Shown: in pieces, positions 28,474 to 37,643 of the stretch | Layout: each line of letters opens with the position of its first letter | Position numbering within the stretch: position 1 is the first letter of the stretch | Source: Sphingobacterium sp. B16(2022) | Lineage (GTDB): Bacteria > Bacteroidota > Bacteroidia > Sphingobacteriales > Sphingobacteriaceae | DNA length: 64,000 nt | Assembly: GCF_012030425.1 (NCBI RefSeq) | Contig: NZ_JAAUVN010000003.1 | Coordinates: 186,001 to 250,000, forward strand | Reading direction: 5' to 3' | Made by a program: the position numbers and the translations under genes | The notes under the pieces: generated by a model | Database searches by the model: none | What the model was told of the DNA's origin: nothing | The model's input: only the letters and a program-made list of their open reading frames with translations

Positions 28474-28950
28474 ATGACACAACACATATTTGAATTTATT
28501 ATCAGTAGCCGTAAAGGATTTATAAGATTGCTAGATGATTTGACATTAGACGAATTAAATCTTATACCAGAAGGATTCAATAATAACATCTTCTGGAATT
28601 TTGCGCATATCGTCGTTTCAACACAAACGTTGAGTTATGTTCGCACCGGTATCTTAGCAGATACGTTATCAGTAAAGTACAATGAAGACTATAAAAAAGA
28701 TACTAAACCGACACGTAACGTGACACAGGAAGAAGTAGATGAATTGAAAGCATTAGCACTAACAACCGTCGATCAGATTCAAAGCGACTATGAGAAAGGT
28801 ATTTTTACGACTATCACTCCTTACGCTACAGCAACCTATGGTGCTGAGATGAAAACAATCGAAGAAGTACTAATCGCAACCCTATCGCACGACAATTTGC
28901 ATTGGGGATATGCCTTAGCACAACGCAAAGCAATTAGAAACAGTAAATAA
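28474..28950 (+). CDS. DinB-like (DinB_2) four-helix metal-binding protein
   Basis: This 158-residue protein shows the DinB/YfiT-like fold pattern: a helix with IFWNFAHIVVSTQ (His near residue 46) and a late LSHDNLHWGYALAQRK with two His (near 139-143), the usual three-His metal site. Family members include thiol-dependent transferases and many uncharacterised proteins. It lies between ilvN and ilvC, in the same direction, 40 bp before ilvC. A link to amino acid synthesis is not evident; it may be a passenger. Confidence 0.8.
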   Translation: MTQHIFEFIISSRKGFIRLLDDLTLDELNLIPEGFNNNIFWNFAHIVVSTQTLSYVRTGILADTLSVKYNEDYKKDTKPTRNVTQEEVDELKALALTTVDQIQSDYEKGIFTTITPYATATYGAEMKTIEEVLIATLSHDNLHWGYALAQRKAIRNSK

Positions 28951-28990
28951 AATAATCAACAAACCATCAATAAAGAAATTAACAACAACA

Positions 28991-30472
28991 ATGGCAAATT
29001 ATTTCAACACACTACCACTTAGAGATCAATTACATCAATTAGGTCAAGCAGATTTTATGGACAACAGTCAATTCGCTGACGGTGTAGATGCTTTAAAGGG
29101 TAAAAAAATCGTAATCGTAGGCTGTGGTGCACAAGGTTTAAACCAAGGTCTAAATTTGAGAGATAGTGGTTTAGACGTATCATATACTTTACGTAAAGAA
29201 GCTATTGAGCAAAAAAGAGATTCTTGGAAAAATGCTACAGATAACAATTTTACAGTAGGAACTTATGAAGAATTAATTCCTACTGCAGATCTAGTAATTA
29301 ACTTAACACCAGATAAGCAACATACTGCTGTGATCAATGCTGTAATGCCTTTAATGAAAGAAGGTGCTACTTTGTCCTATTCACACGGTTTCAACATCGT
29401 AGAAGAAGGTATGCAAATCCGTAAAGACATTACTGTTATTATGGTAGCACCTAAATGTCCAGGATCTGAAGTACGTGCTGAATATGTGCGTGGTTTTGGT
29501 GTTCCTACTTTAATTGCTGTTCACCCAGAAAACGATCCACAAGGAAAAGGATGGGCTGAAGCAAAAGCATATTGTGTAGGTACAGGTGGTCACAGAGCTG
29601 GTGTATTGAAATCATCATTTGTTGCTGAAGTAAAATCTGATTTAATGGGCGAGCAAACCATCCTATGTGGTTTATTGCAAACAGGTTCTATTTTATCGTT
29701 CGATAAAATGGTTGAACAAGGAATTGACGCTGGATATGCATCTAAACTAGTTCAATATGGTGTGGAAGTTATTACTGAAGCATTAAAGCACGGTGGTGTA
29801 AGTGGTATGATGGATCGTTTAAGCAATCCTGCTAAAATCAAAGCTTTTGAATTATCAGAAGAATTGAAAGATATCATGCGTCCGCTATTCCAAAAACACC
29901 AAGATGACATTATCTCTGGCGAATTCAGTAAAACGATGATGGAAGATTGGGCTAACGGTGATGCAAATCTATTAAAATGGAGAGCTGAAACTGGTGAGAC
30001 AGCATTTGAAAAAACTCCTGCAGGTGATGTGAAAATTGCAGAGCAAGAGTACTTTGACAACTATACTTTGATGGTTGCTTTCATCAGAGCTGGTGTTGAA
30101 TTAGCTTTCGAAACTATGGTTGAAGCCGGAATTAAACCAGAATCAGCTTACTACGAATCATTGCACGAAACTCCTTTAATCGCGAATACAATCGCTCGTA
30201 AAAAATTATTTGAAATGAACCGTGTTATTTCAGATACAGCAGAATATGGCTGTTATTTATTTGATCAAGCTTGTAAACCATTATTAGCTGATTTCATGAA
30301 AACAATACAAACTGATTTAGTAGGTAAAAACTATAATGCTGGTAAAGACGCTTCAGTAGATAATGCTCAGTTAGTGGAAATTAATGATATTTTACGTAAT
30401 CATGAAGTAGAAATTGTAGGTCGTAAATTACGTCAAGCAATGACTGCAATGAAAGCTATAAAAACTGTTTAA
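28991..30472 (+). CDS. ilvC: Ketol-acid reductoisomerase, long (class II) form
   Basis: This 493-residue NADPH- and Mg-dependent enzyme isomerises and reduces acetolactate. VIVGCGAQGLNQGLNLRDSG (41-60) is the nucleotide-binding loop, followed by SYTLRKEAI with an Arg expected for NADPH choice. Two copies of the C-terminal helical domain explain its length, as in E. coli (491 residues) and unlike the class I form of about 330. MVAPKCPGSEVR and the GEQTILCG motif with metal-binding acids are present. Confidence 0.97.
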   Translation: MANYFNTLPLRDQLHQLGQADFMDNSQFADGVDALKGKKIVIVGCGAQGLNQGLNLRDSGLDVSYTLRKEAIEQKRDSWKNATDNNFTVGTYEELIPTADLVINLTPDKQHTAVINAVMPLMKEGATLSYSHGFNIVEEGMQIRKDITVIMVAPKCPGSEVRAEYVRGFGVPTLIAVHPENDPQGKGWAEAKAYCVGTGGHRAGVLKSSFVAEVKSDLMGEQTILCGLLQTGSILSFDKMVEQGIDAGYASKLVQYGVEVITEALKHGGVSGMMDRLSNPAKIKAFELSEELKDIMRPLFQKHQDDIISGEFSKTMMEDWANGDANLLKWRAETGETAFEKTPAGDVKIAEQEYFDNYTLMVAFIRAGVELAFETMVEAGIKPESAYYESLHETPLIANTIARKKLFEMNRVISDTAEYGCYLFDQACKPLLADFMKTIQTDLVGKNYNAGKDASVDNAQLVEINDILRNHEVEIVGRKLRQAMTAMKAIKTV

Positions 30473-30495
30473 ATTTTCGTAATTTAGACTGCAAA

Positions 30496-30537
30496 AATTC
30501 GGTTGTTTTTAGGAAGTTCCAAAAAAACAACCGAATT
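30496..30537 (+). terminator. Strong hairpin between ilvC and leuC
   Basis: A perfect 15-bp stem (AATTCGGTTGTTTTT, 30496-30510, with 30523-30537) closes a 12-nt loop. No promoter can be seen in the 29 bp before leuC, so read-through or processing is needed for leuC expression. Confidence 0.65.
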
Positions 30538-30566
30538 AAATTGAAAAATTAACATTAGAGAAGAAA

Positions 30567-31964
30567 ATGTCAAAAACATTAGTAGAAAAAATTTGGGATG
30601 CGCATGTCGTCAAACGTGAAGAAGGATTTCCAGATATTATTTATATAGACACCCACCTTATCCATGAGGTAACTTCCCCACAAGCATTCGATGGTCTGCG
30701 CAAAAGAGGTTTACCGGTATTTCGTCCCAACCAAACTGTTGCCACGGCAGATCATAATGTCCCCACTTTAAATCAGCACCTTCCCATCAAAGAAGAATTA
30801 TCACGCTACCAAGTTGATATGTTGACTAAAAACTGTGCTGAATTCGGTATTAACCTATATGGTTTAGGTCACCCCTACCAAGGTATTGTACACGTGATTG
30901 GGCCAGAATTAGGGATTACATTACCAGGTAAAACTATGGTATGTGGAGATAGTCATACCTCAACACACGGTGCATTTGGTGCTATTGCTTTTGGAATAGG
31001 CACTTCTCAAGTGGAACAAGTTTTTGCAACACAATGCTTACTGCAACAAAAACCAAAAACGATGAAAATCGAAGTAAATGGTGATTTGCAAAAAGGAGTA
31101 GGCGCAAAAGATATTATCTTATACATCATTGCAAAAATCTCTGCAGCAGGTGGTACAGGCTATTTTATTGAATACGCTGGTTCAGCAATCCGTTCATTAA
31201 GTATGGAAGCTAGAATGACCATTTGTAATATGAGTATTGAAATGGGAGCTCGTGGAGGCTTAATTGCTCCCGATCAAACTACTTTCGATTATGTAAAAGG
31301 ACGTGAATTCGCTCCTAAAGGAGAAGAATGGGATAAAGCATTAGCATATTGGAAAACATTATATTCTGATGATGACGCACAATTTGATGCTGTATTAGAA
31401 TTTGATGCAGCAGATATCGCACCGATGATCACCTATGGTACTAATCCAGGAATGGGTATGGGCATTACAGAAAGTATTCCAGCTACACAGTCACAACCTG
31501 AATCAGAACAGCCATCTTATCAAAAAGCACTCAACTATATGGGCTTTGCTGATGATGCTCCAATTTTAGGAAAACCAGTAGATTATGTCTTTATTGGAAG
31601 CTGTACAAACTCCCGTATCGAAGATTTACGTGAAGTTGCTGCATTTGTTCAAGGAAAACAAAAAGCAGAACAAGTAGAAGTTTGGATCGTTCCCGGCTCA
31701 AAACAAGTTGAAAAACAGGCAATCGAAGAAGGATTAGATAAAATTTTCGAAGCGGCAGGATTTCAATTACGTGAACCAGGCTGTTCAGCATGTCTAGGCA
31801 TGAATGAAGATAAAATTCCTGCAGGAAAATACTGTGTTTCGACATCAAATAGAAATTTTGAAGGACGTCAAGGACCTGATGCCCGCACGATGCTGGTATC
31901 ACCTTTAACTGCGGCAGCGGCAGCTGTAACAGGTAAAATTACCGATGTTAGGGAGTTGATATAA
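30567..31964 (+). CDS. leuC: 3-isopropylmalate dehydratase, large subunit
   Basis: This 465-residue aconitase-type subunit isomerises 2- to 3-isopropylmalate with LeuD. The 4Fe-4S ligands are Cys346 (FIGSCTNSR), Cys406 and Cys409 (PGCSACLGMN). TMVCGDSHTSTHGAFGAIAFG near residue 130 is typical. A stretch around residue 310 (TQSQPESEQPSYQ) is a low-complexity linker. Its partner leuD is separated from it by a methyltransferase gene, an unusual interruption. Confidence 0.97.
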   Translation: MSKTLVEKIWDAHVVKREEGFPDIIYIDTHLIHEVTSPQAFDGLRKRGLPVFRPNQTVATADHNVPTLNQHLPIKEELSRYQVDMLTKNCAEFGINLYGLGHPYQGIVHVIGPELGITLPGKTMVCGDSHTSTHGAFGAIAFGIGTSQVEQVFATQCLLQQKPKTMKIEVNGDLQKGVGAKDIILYIIAKISAAGGTGYFIEYAGSAIRSLSMEARMTICNMSIEMGARGGLIAPDQTTFDYVKGREFAPKGEEWDKALAYWKTLYSDDDAQFDAVLEFDAADIAPMITYGTNPGMGMGITESIPATQSQPESEQPSYQKALNYMGFADDAPILGKPVDYVFIGSCTNSRIEDLREVAAFVQGKQKAEQVEVWIVPGSKQVEKQAIEEGLDKIFEAAGFQLREPGCSACLGMNEDKIPAGKYCVSTSNRNFEGRQGPDARTMLVSPLTAAAAAVTGKITDVRELI

Positions 31965-32005
31965 TCTAATTGCTAATAGTAGCTGTTCTTAAATAACTTT
32001 TACAA

Positions 32006-32827
32006 ATGTGCCAAATTTGTCAGACAGTCGCAGTCACCGAAAATAAAGTGATTCAACGTGAAGAGCAAAGTGCAAACGCAATCTTTAATCAAAGAACGTT
32101 GGAAAAAGATTATCATACATTGAAATCTGCTCTAAAACCAGGATTAAGAGTTTTGGATATCGGTTGTGGAACAGGTGCGATCACAAAAGATATCGCAGCC
32201 ATAGTCGGCCCATCAGGTGCTGTTGTTGGAATTGATAATACAGAGTCTTTTATTACGGAAGGAAAAAATCTATTTGGTAGTATCCAGAATCTAGAATTGA
32301 TTCATTGTGATTTACTAGATTTTGACAGCATCGAAAAATTTGACCTGATCGTTTCAGCACGTACTTTTCAATGGATTTCAACACTTGATAAAGCGATTGA
32401 TAAATTGAAAACGTTATTAAAACCCAATGGGCAAGTATCGATATTAGACTATAATCATGAAGCCATCGATTGGACTCCAAAAATACCCAGAAGTATGGAA
32501 CATTATTATCACATGTTTTTGATGTGGCGAAATGACGCTGGTATGAACAATAGAATCGGATACGATCTGGATGACATTTTTGAAGAACATGGTTTTGGTC
32601 AAATCGAAGTCTTTAACGCCGATGAACATTATGAGCGCAACAACCCATTACACCTAGACAAATTAAAAATATGGTCGCAGGTAGCCAACTCAAAACAAAT
32701 GGTAGAAGAAGGGTATGTGAGCGATCAAGAACGTTTAGATGCTATTAAAGATTACAACAATTGGGCTGATAATTTAGCCGTCAGCATGACTATGAAGCTT
32801 AGAGAAGTTAGAGCAGTTTTAAAATAA
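32006..32827 (+). CDS. Class I SAM-dependent methyltransferase
   Basis: This 273-residue protein has the SAM-binding motif VLDIGCGTGAITKDIA (about 49-64), an acidic loop VVGIDNTESFI, and DLIVSARTFQWISTLDKAI as motif IV region. It resembles small-molecule methyltransferases (UbiE/biotin-synthesis type) more than nucleic-acid ones. The N-terminus MCQICQ has a CxxC pair. It is inserted between leuC and leuD in the same direction. The substrate is unknown, and no leucine-pathway role is known for such enzymes. Confidence 0.85.
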   Translation: MCQICQTVAVTENKVIQREEQSANAIFNQRTLEKDYHTLKSALKPGLRVLDIGCGTGAITKDIAAIVGPSGAVVGIDNTESFITEGKNLFGSIQNLELIHCDLLDFDSIEKFDLIVSARTFQWISTLDKAIDKLKTLLKPNGQVSILDYNHEAIDWTPKIPRSMEHYYHMFLMWRNDAGMNNRIGYDLDDIFEEHGFGQIEVFNADEHYERNNPLHLDKLKIWSQVANSKQMVEEGYVSDQERLDAIKDYNNWADNLAVSMTMKLREVRAVLK

Positions 32828-32951
32828 AACATTGCACTGACAACAACATAACACGGAAAATATCAAGAGCTTGAAACAGCTCACATATAAAGTGAAACGA
32901 GTTGTTCATTGATACAGTTAAAGACAGATACTCGTAAATAATGAAGTGGAG

Positions 32952-33017
32952 GAAACCATCATGAGGCAAAAGTGGCTCAAAAAGGAGATAAATACTCTTC
33001 TCATGATAGCTTCATCA
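32952..33017 (+). repeat. Intercistronic hairpin repeat, copy 2
   Basis: GAAACCATCATGAG (32952-32965), 34 nt, then CTCATGATAGCTTC (33000-33013) and ATCA. Arms are identical to copy 1 (2830-2888) in the same orientation relative to transcription. It lies in the 213-bp gap before leuD, which otherwise shows nothing. Confidence 0.75.
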
Positions 33018-33040
33018 ACATAAAATAACAAATTATTTAG

Positions 33041-33625
33041 ATGAAAAAATTTGAAACAATAACAACAACGGTAGTTCCTTTACCGATTGAAAATATAGAT
33101 ACCGATCAGATTATCCCAGCACGCTTTTTAAAAGCGACTACACGGGATGGATTTGGTGACAATTTATTCCGCGACTGGCGTTATGATAGCGAAAATCAAC
33201 CCAAGTCTGATTTTGTAATGAACAACCCTACTTACACAGGAAAAGTTCTTGTAGCAGGTAAAAACTTTGGTTGTGGTTCCAGTCGTGAGCATGCTGCTTG
33301 GGCTATCCAGGATTATGGATTTGATGTTGTGATCAGTAGTTTCTTCGCAGATATCTTCAAAGGCAATGCCTTGAATAATGGCGTATTGCCGATTCAGGTA
33401 ACAGACGAGTTTTTAGAAACTATTTTTGATACCGTATTTAAAAACCCGAACACAGAAATTATCGTGGATCTAGAAAATCAAACCGTTACATTATCTGAAA
33501 CAGGTGCACAACAATCTTTTGAAATTAATCCTTACAAAAAATCATGTCTTATTAACGGATATGATGATATTGATTTCATCCTAAACAACAAAAGTGCAAT
33601 CGAAACTTTCGAACAAACAAGATAA
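33041..33625 (+). CDS. leuD: 3-isopropylmalate dehydratase, small subunit
   Basis: This 194-residue swivel-domain subunit completes isopropylmalate isomerase with LeuC. IDTDQIIPARFLKATTRDGF near the N-terminus and NFGCGSSREHAAWAIQDYGF (about 73-92) are family signatures; the loop residues contact substrate. The stop overlaps the start of the ABC ATPase gene (TAATG). Confidence 0.97.
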   Translation: MKKFETITTTVVPLPIENIDTDQIIPARFLKATTRDGFGDNLFRDWRYDSENQPKSDFVMNNPTYTGKVLVAGKNFGCGSSREHAAWAIQDYGFDVVISSFFADIFKGNALNNGVLPIQVTDEFLETIFDTVFKNPNTEIIVDLENQTVTLSETGAQQSFEINPYKKSCLINGYDDIDFILNNKSAIETFEQTR

Positions 33626-35088
33626 TGATAGAACCTGTCGTCCATATTGCCAATTTAACTGTCCAGCACCAATATCATGTGGTACTGCAGGACTTGAATT
33701 GGCAAATTGAACCAGGTCAGCACTGGTTAATCGGTGGTAGAAGCGGTACGGGAAAGACTACTTTGGCACAAGCAATTGCAGGCCAAATTCCATACAGTGG
33801 ACTTTTAAAAATTAACTTTAACAGCAGCTCTCCTCTTCCTGCAGAAGTTTTATATGTTTCAAATTGGTATCAATTCACCAATTTAGAAGGCGATAAAAAC
33901 TTCTATTACCAGCAACGTTACAACAAACATCAAACCAACGATACTTTAACAGTACAGGCCGAATTTCTACATTTTGCAAAAGAAAAACATTTGCAATTTG
34001 AAGAGGTAAAACCATACTTTCAAACTTTTGGGTTTGAAGATGTTCAAAACACACAGCTTATAGAATTATCCAGTGGTGAACATAAAAAACTGCAGTTAAT
34101 TAAAGCGTTATGGCTAAAGCCACAAGTATTGATTATTGACCAACCCTATACAGGTCTGGATCGTCAATCTCGCCAAGAACTTAATCAAGCGTTCGATGAT
34201 TTAGCACACGCTGGAGTGACTTTGATATTAATCAGTAATGATCAAACAGTGCCAACCTGTATCAATCATTTTGCAGAAATACAAGGAGGTCAGTTACTTG
34301 AAGTTTCTTCACAAGCAGCATTCTCAAGAGAAAAAGAGCGCGCAAGAAAACCACTTCCACATTTTTTACAGAAATCTCCACGTATTACTTCCCAAACCAT
34401 GGTAAAAATGTCCAATGTGGATGTAAGGTATGGTGAAAAAGAGGTACTAAAAAAAATTAGTTGGGAAGTAAAAGCAGGTGAGAAATGGTTATTGCAGGGG
34501 CATAATGGATCTGGAAAGTCTACGTTATTAAGTTTAATCAATGGAGATCACCCTCAGGCCTATGCCAATGATATTGTTCTTTTCGGTAAACAAAGAGGAT
34601 CTGGAGAAAGTATATGGGACATCAAAGCTCATTTAGGAATTATTTCACCTGAAATGCATTGGTACTTTGATCAGTCAGCGAAAGTTTGGCAAAGTGTTGC
34701 TTCAGGTTTTTTTGATTCCGTTGGACTATTCCGTAATCTCAGCTTTGAAAACCAACAATTCCTCGATCAAGTATTGGATTTCTTTGATTTGAAAGAAGAT
34801 AAAAATAAATTATTAAATACACTACCCTTAGGCAAACAACGTTTAGCTTTGCTAGCAAGAACAGTGATTAAGAATCCTGAATTATTAATTTTGGACGAAC
34901 CCTGCCAGGGTCTTGATTACGAACAAACACAACATTTCAATGCAGTTGTAGATGAACTATGCACCTATGGAAAAACATTAATTTATGTTGGCCATTTTGA
35001 GACACAGCTACCGGCATGCCTTGAAAAGAAAATCATATTAGAAAAAGGAATGGTTAAAACCATTGAAGATATTTTACAGTACGCATAA
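33625..35088 (+). CDS. Tandem ABC ATPase of the ModF/PhrA type
   Basis: This 487-residue soluble protein has two ABC domains and no membrane segment. Walker A motifs are GGRSGTGKTTLAQ (about 38-50) and GHNGSGKSTLLSLINGD (about 292-308). In domain 1, the signature is LSSGEHKKLQL and Walker B reads VLIIDQPYTGLD, with Gln at the usual catalytic Glu. In domain 2 the signature reads LPLGKQRLALL, with LLILDEPCQGLD intact. Length and layout match E. coli ModF (about 490), also called photorepair protein PhrA; its function is poorly known. It is coupled to leuD, with leuB following after a repeat. Confidence 0.87.
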   Translation: MIEPVVHIANLTVQHQYHVVLQDLNWQIEPGQHWLIGGRSGTGKTTLAQAIAGQIPYSGLLKINFNSSSPLPAEVLYVSNWYQFTNLEGDKNFYYQQRYNKHQTNDTLTVQAEFLHFAKEKHLQFEEVKPYFQTFGFEDVQNTQLIELSSGEHKKLQLIKALWLKPQVLIIDQPYTGLDRQSRQELNQAFDDLAHAGVTLILISNDQTVPTCINHFAEIQGGQLLEVSSQAAFSREKERARKPLPHFLQKSPRITSQTMVKMSNVDVRYGEKEVLKKISWEVKAGEKWLLQGHNGSGKSTLLSLINGDHPQAYANDIVLFGKQRGSGESIWDIKAHLGIISPEMHWYFDQSAKVWQSVASGFFDSVGLFRNLSFENQQFLDQVLDFFDLKEDKNKLLNTLPLGKQRLALLARTVIKNPELLILDEPCQGLDYEQTQHFNAVVDELCTYGKTLIYVGHFETQLPACLEKKIILEKGMVKTIEDILQYA

Positions 35089-35091
35089 CAG

Positions 35092-35152
35092 GAAACTATC
35101 ATGCCCACGCTACTCCCAACATACAGTAGATATGCGCATGATAGTTTCATCA
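35092..35152 (+). repeat. Intercistronic hairpin repeat, copy 3
   Basis: GAAACTATCATGC (35092-35104) pairs perfectly with GCATGATAGTTTC (35136-35148) across 31 nt, followed by ATCA. It begins 4 nt after the ABC ATPase stop and shares the core GAAACYATCATG / CATGATAGYTTCATCA with copies 1 and 2. Confidence 0.75.
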
Positions 35153-35222
35153 TAAAAAATAAAAACGAGTGAAATGGAGTCGATTATCCAATTGAAAACA
35201 TACACTCAAAATAATTAATCTG

Positions 35223-36296
35223 ATGAAAAAAAATATACTCGTTATTCCTGGTGACGGAATAGGACAAGAAGTAACTATTTGGGGTAAAAAAGTTCTAGAA
35301 AAAATCGGACAAAAATATGGTCATGAATTCAGTTTTGATGAAGCGATCATGGGTCACGTTGCTATTGAAGCTACCGGAAACCCATTGCCAGATGAAACCT
35401 TAGAAAAAGCAAAATCAAGTGATGCAATCCTATTCGGTGCCATTGGACATGCTAAATACGATAATGATCCATCTGCTAAAGTACGTCCGGAACAAGGATT
35501 ATTAAAAATCCGTAAAGAATTAGGTCTTTATGCAAACTTACGTCCCATCTTGTTATTTGATGAACTATTAGACGCATCTAGCTTGAAACCAGAAGTATTA
35601 AAAGGAACAGATATCCTTTTCTTCCGCGAGTTAACAGGAGACGTATACTTCGGTGAGAAAAATCGTTCTGAAGATAATAATTTCGCTTCAGATCTAATGA
35701 ATTATAACCGCTATGAAGTAGAACGTATAGCACGTAAAGCTTATGAAGCTGCCCGTACACGTTCTAAGAAATTATGTTCGGTAGATAAAGCAAACGTATT
35801 AGAAACATCCCGTCTTTGGAGAGAAGTCGTGCAAGAGATTGCAACAGAATATCCAGATGTCGAAACTGAACATATGTTTATTGACAATGCTGCGATGCAA
35901 TTGGTGAAAAATCCAAAGAAATTTGATGTGGTACTAACCGCCAACTTATTTGGTGACATTTTAACAGACGAAGCTTCACAGATTGCTGGTTCTATGGGCA
36001 TGCTAGCTTCTGCATCTATTGGTGACGGTACAGGGTTTTTTGAACCTATCCATGGTTCAGCGCACGATATTGCAGGACAGAATAAAGCCAATCCATTGGC
36101 ATCGATTTTATCTGTTGCATTAATGTTAGATATTAGTTTTGGTTTACAAGCAGAAGCTAAAGAAGTAACGGAAGCAGTTGCAGCAACTTTAAAAGCTGGC
36201 TGGAGAACAGGTGATATTGCAAATGTAAATACACCTGCAGACAAAATATTAGGCACACAAGAAATGGGTGCTAAAGTATTAGAATTTATTAAATAG
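35223..36296 (+). CDS. leuB: 3-isopropylmalate dehydrogenase
   Basis: This 357-residue NAD- and Mg-dependent enzyme oxidatively decarboxylates 3-isopropylmalate. ILVIPGDGIGQEV (5-17), RPEQGLLKIRKELGLYANLRP (substrate Arg residues, about 89-109), FRELTGDVYFGE, and the metal site VLTANLFGDILTDEAS with the GSAHDIAGQNKANPLA cofactor segment are all present. Length is normal. Confidence 0.97.
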   Translation: MKKNILVIPGDGIGQEVTIWGKKVLEKIGQKYGHEFSFDEAIMGHVAIEATGNPLPDETLEKAKSSDAILFGAIGHAKYDNDPSAKVRPEQGLLKIRKELGLYANLRPILLFDELLDASSLKPEVLKGTDILFFRELTGDVYFGEKNRSEDNNFASDLMNYNRYEVERIARKAYEAARTRSKKLCSVDKANVLETSRLWREVVQEIATEYPDVETEHMFIDNAAMQLVKNPKKFDVVLTANLFGDILTDEASQIAGSMGMLASASIGDGTGFFEPIHGSAHDIAGQNKANPLASILSVALMLDISFGLQAEAKEVTEAVAATLKAGWRTGDIANVNTPADKILGTQEMGAKVLEFIK

Positions 36297-36331
36297 ACTG
36301 AACAGAGTTTCTAAATTATAAACATAAAGCT

Positions 36332-37495
36332 ATGTTACACGATCCAAATCATCTATACATCTTCGATACCACTCTTCGCGATGGCGAACAGGTACCAGGA
36401 TGTCAATTAACTACTCCTGAAAAAATCGACATTGCAAAAGATTTGGAGAAACTGGGTGTCGATGTTATTGAGGCTGGTTTCCCAGTTTCTAGTCCCGGAG
36501 ATTTTCAATCGGTTGTTGAATTATCCAAGGCCGTAAATGATGTTATTATCTGTGCTTTGACACGTGCCAATGAAAATGATATTAAAGTTGCGGCAGAAGC
36601 CTTAAAATATGCAAAAAGACCACGTATCCATACGGGTATCGGAGCTTCTGATATGCATATCAAGTATAAATTCAACTCCACACGCGAAGAAATATTAGAT
36701 CGCGCTGTTGCGGCAGTAAAATATGCAAAATCACATGTTGAAGATGTAGAGTTTTACGCAGAAGATGCCGGCCGCGCTGATTTAGTTTACTTAGCGCAAA
36801 TGGTCGAAGCAGTTATTGCCGCAGGTGCTACTGTTGTCAACATTCCAGATACGAACGGTTACTGTTTACCTGATCAATATGGCGCTAAAATAAAGTTTTT
36901 GAAAGAAAATGTTAAAAACATTGATCAAGCGATTATTTCTGCACATTGCCATAATGATTTAGGATTAGCAACAGCCAATTCCATTGCTGCAATCCAAAAT
37001 GGTGCGCGTCAGGTAGAATGTACCATCAATGGTATCGGCGAACGTGCTGGAAATACCTCTTTGGAAGAAGTGGCTATGATTCTAAAAGTTCATAATCAGT
37101 CTTTCGGTAACCTAACTTCAAATATTGACAGCAAGATGTTCACTTACCTTTCACGTAAAGTAAGTGAAATGATGAATATGCCAGTACAACCTAATAAAGC
37201 AATTGTTGGGCGTAATGCCTTCGCGCACAGCTCCGGTATTCATCAAGATGGTTTCTTAAAACACCGTGAGACTTATGAAATTATTCGCCCCGAAGATGTG
37301 GGATTAGAAGAAGCAGGTATTATCTTAACCGCTCGTTCCGGTCGTCATGCTTTAAAGCATCACTTAGAACGTCTCGGTTACACCTTAGAAAAAGAAGCCC
37401 TTGCAGAAACATATGAGCGCTTCCTAATTCTAGCAGATGCCAAAAAAGATATTTGCGACGATGATCTCAGAAGTTTATTCGCAGAAAGCGTTTAA
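36332..37495 (+). CDS. leuA: 2-isopropylmalate synthase, short form
   Basis: This 387-residue TIM-barrel enzyme condenses 2-ketoisovalerate with acetyl-CoA. FDTTLRDGEQVPGCQLT (11-27), the metal site HCHNDLGLATANSIAA (about 206-221) and NGIGERAGNTSLEE are intact. Classical LeuA (about 500-520 residues) carries a C-terminal leucine-binding dimerisation domain; here the protein ends soon after the linker domain (ILADAKKDICDDDLRSLF). Feedback inhibition by leucine is thus probably absent or differently built. Homocitrate synthase-like activity is an alternative, but the leu context favours LeuA. Confidence 0.92.
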   Translation: MLHDPNHLYIFDTTLRDGEQVPGCQLTTPEKIDIAKDLEKLGVDVIEAGFPVSSPGDFQSVVELSKAVNDVIICALTRANENDIKVAAEALKYAKRPRIHTGIGASDMHIKYKFNSTREEILDRAVAAVKYAKSHVEDVEFYAEDAGRADLVYLAQMVEAVIAAGATVVNIPDTNGYCLPDQYGAKIKFLKENVKNIDQAIISAHCHNDLGLATANSIAAIQNGARQVECTINGIGERAGNTSLEEVAMILKVHNQSFGNLTSNIDSKMFTYLSRKVSEMMNMPVQPNKAIVGRNAFAHSSGIHQDGFLKHRETYEIIRPEDVGLEEAGIILTARSGRHALKHHLERLGYTLEKEALAETYERFLILADAKKDICDDDLRSLFAESV

Positions 37496-37512
37496 TAACA
37501 CAAAAACTTATT

Positions 37513-37597
37513 AAAACGTCATTTTGACAAAGAATAAATTTGCAAGTAAAAAGTCAAAAAACTTATTTACTTTTATTCTAAGTCGAAATGACGTTTT
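37513..37597 (+). terminator. Long hairpin between leuA and ilvA
   Basis: A 12-bp outer stem (AAAACGTCATTT, 37513-37524, with 37586-37597) is followed by T residues; inside, AGAATAAA and AAGTAAA pair with TTTACTT and TTTATTCT, giving one long imperfect stem. It probably separates ilvA expression from the leu genes. Confidence 0.7.
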
Positions 37598-37643
37598 TTT
37601 ATTTGAATAAAAAAAAACAATCACCTAATCATAATAGAACAAA

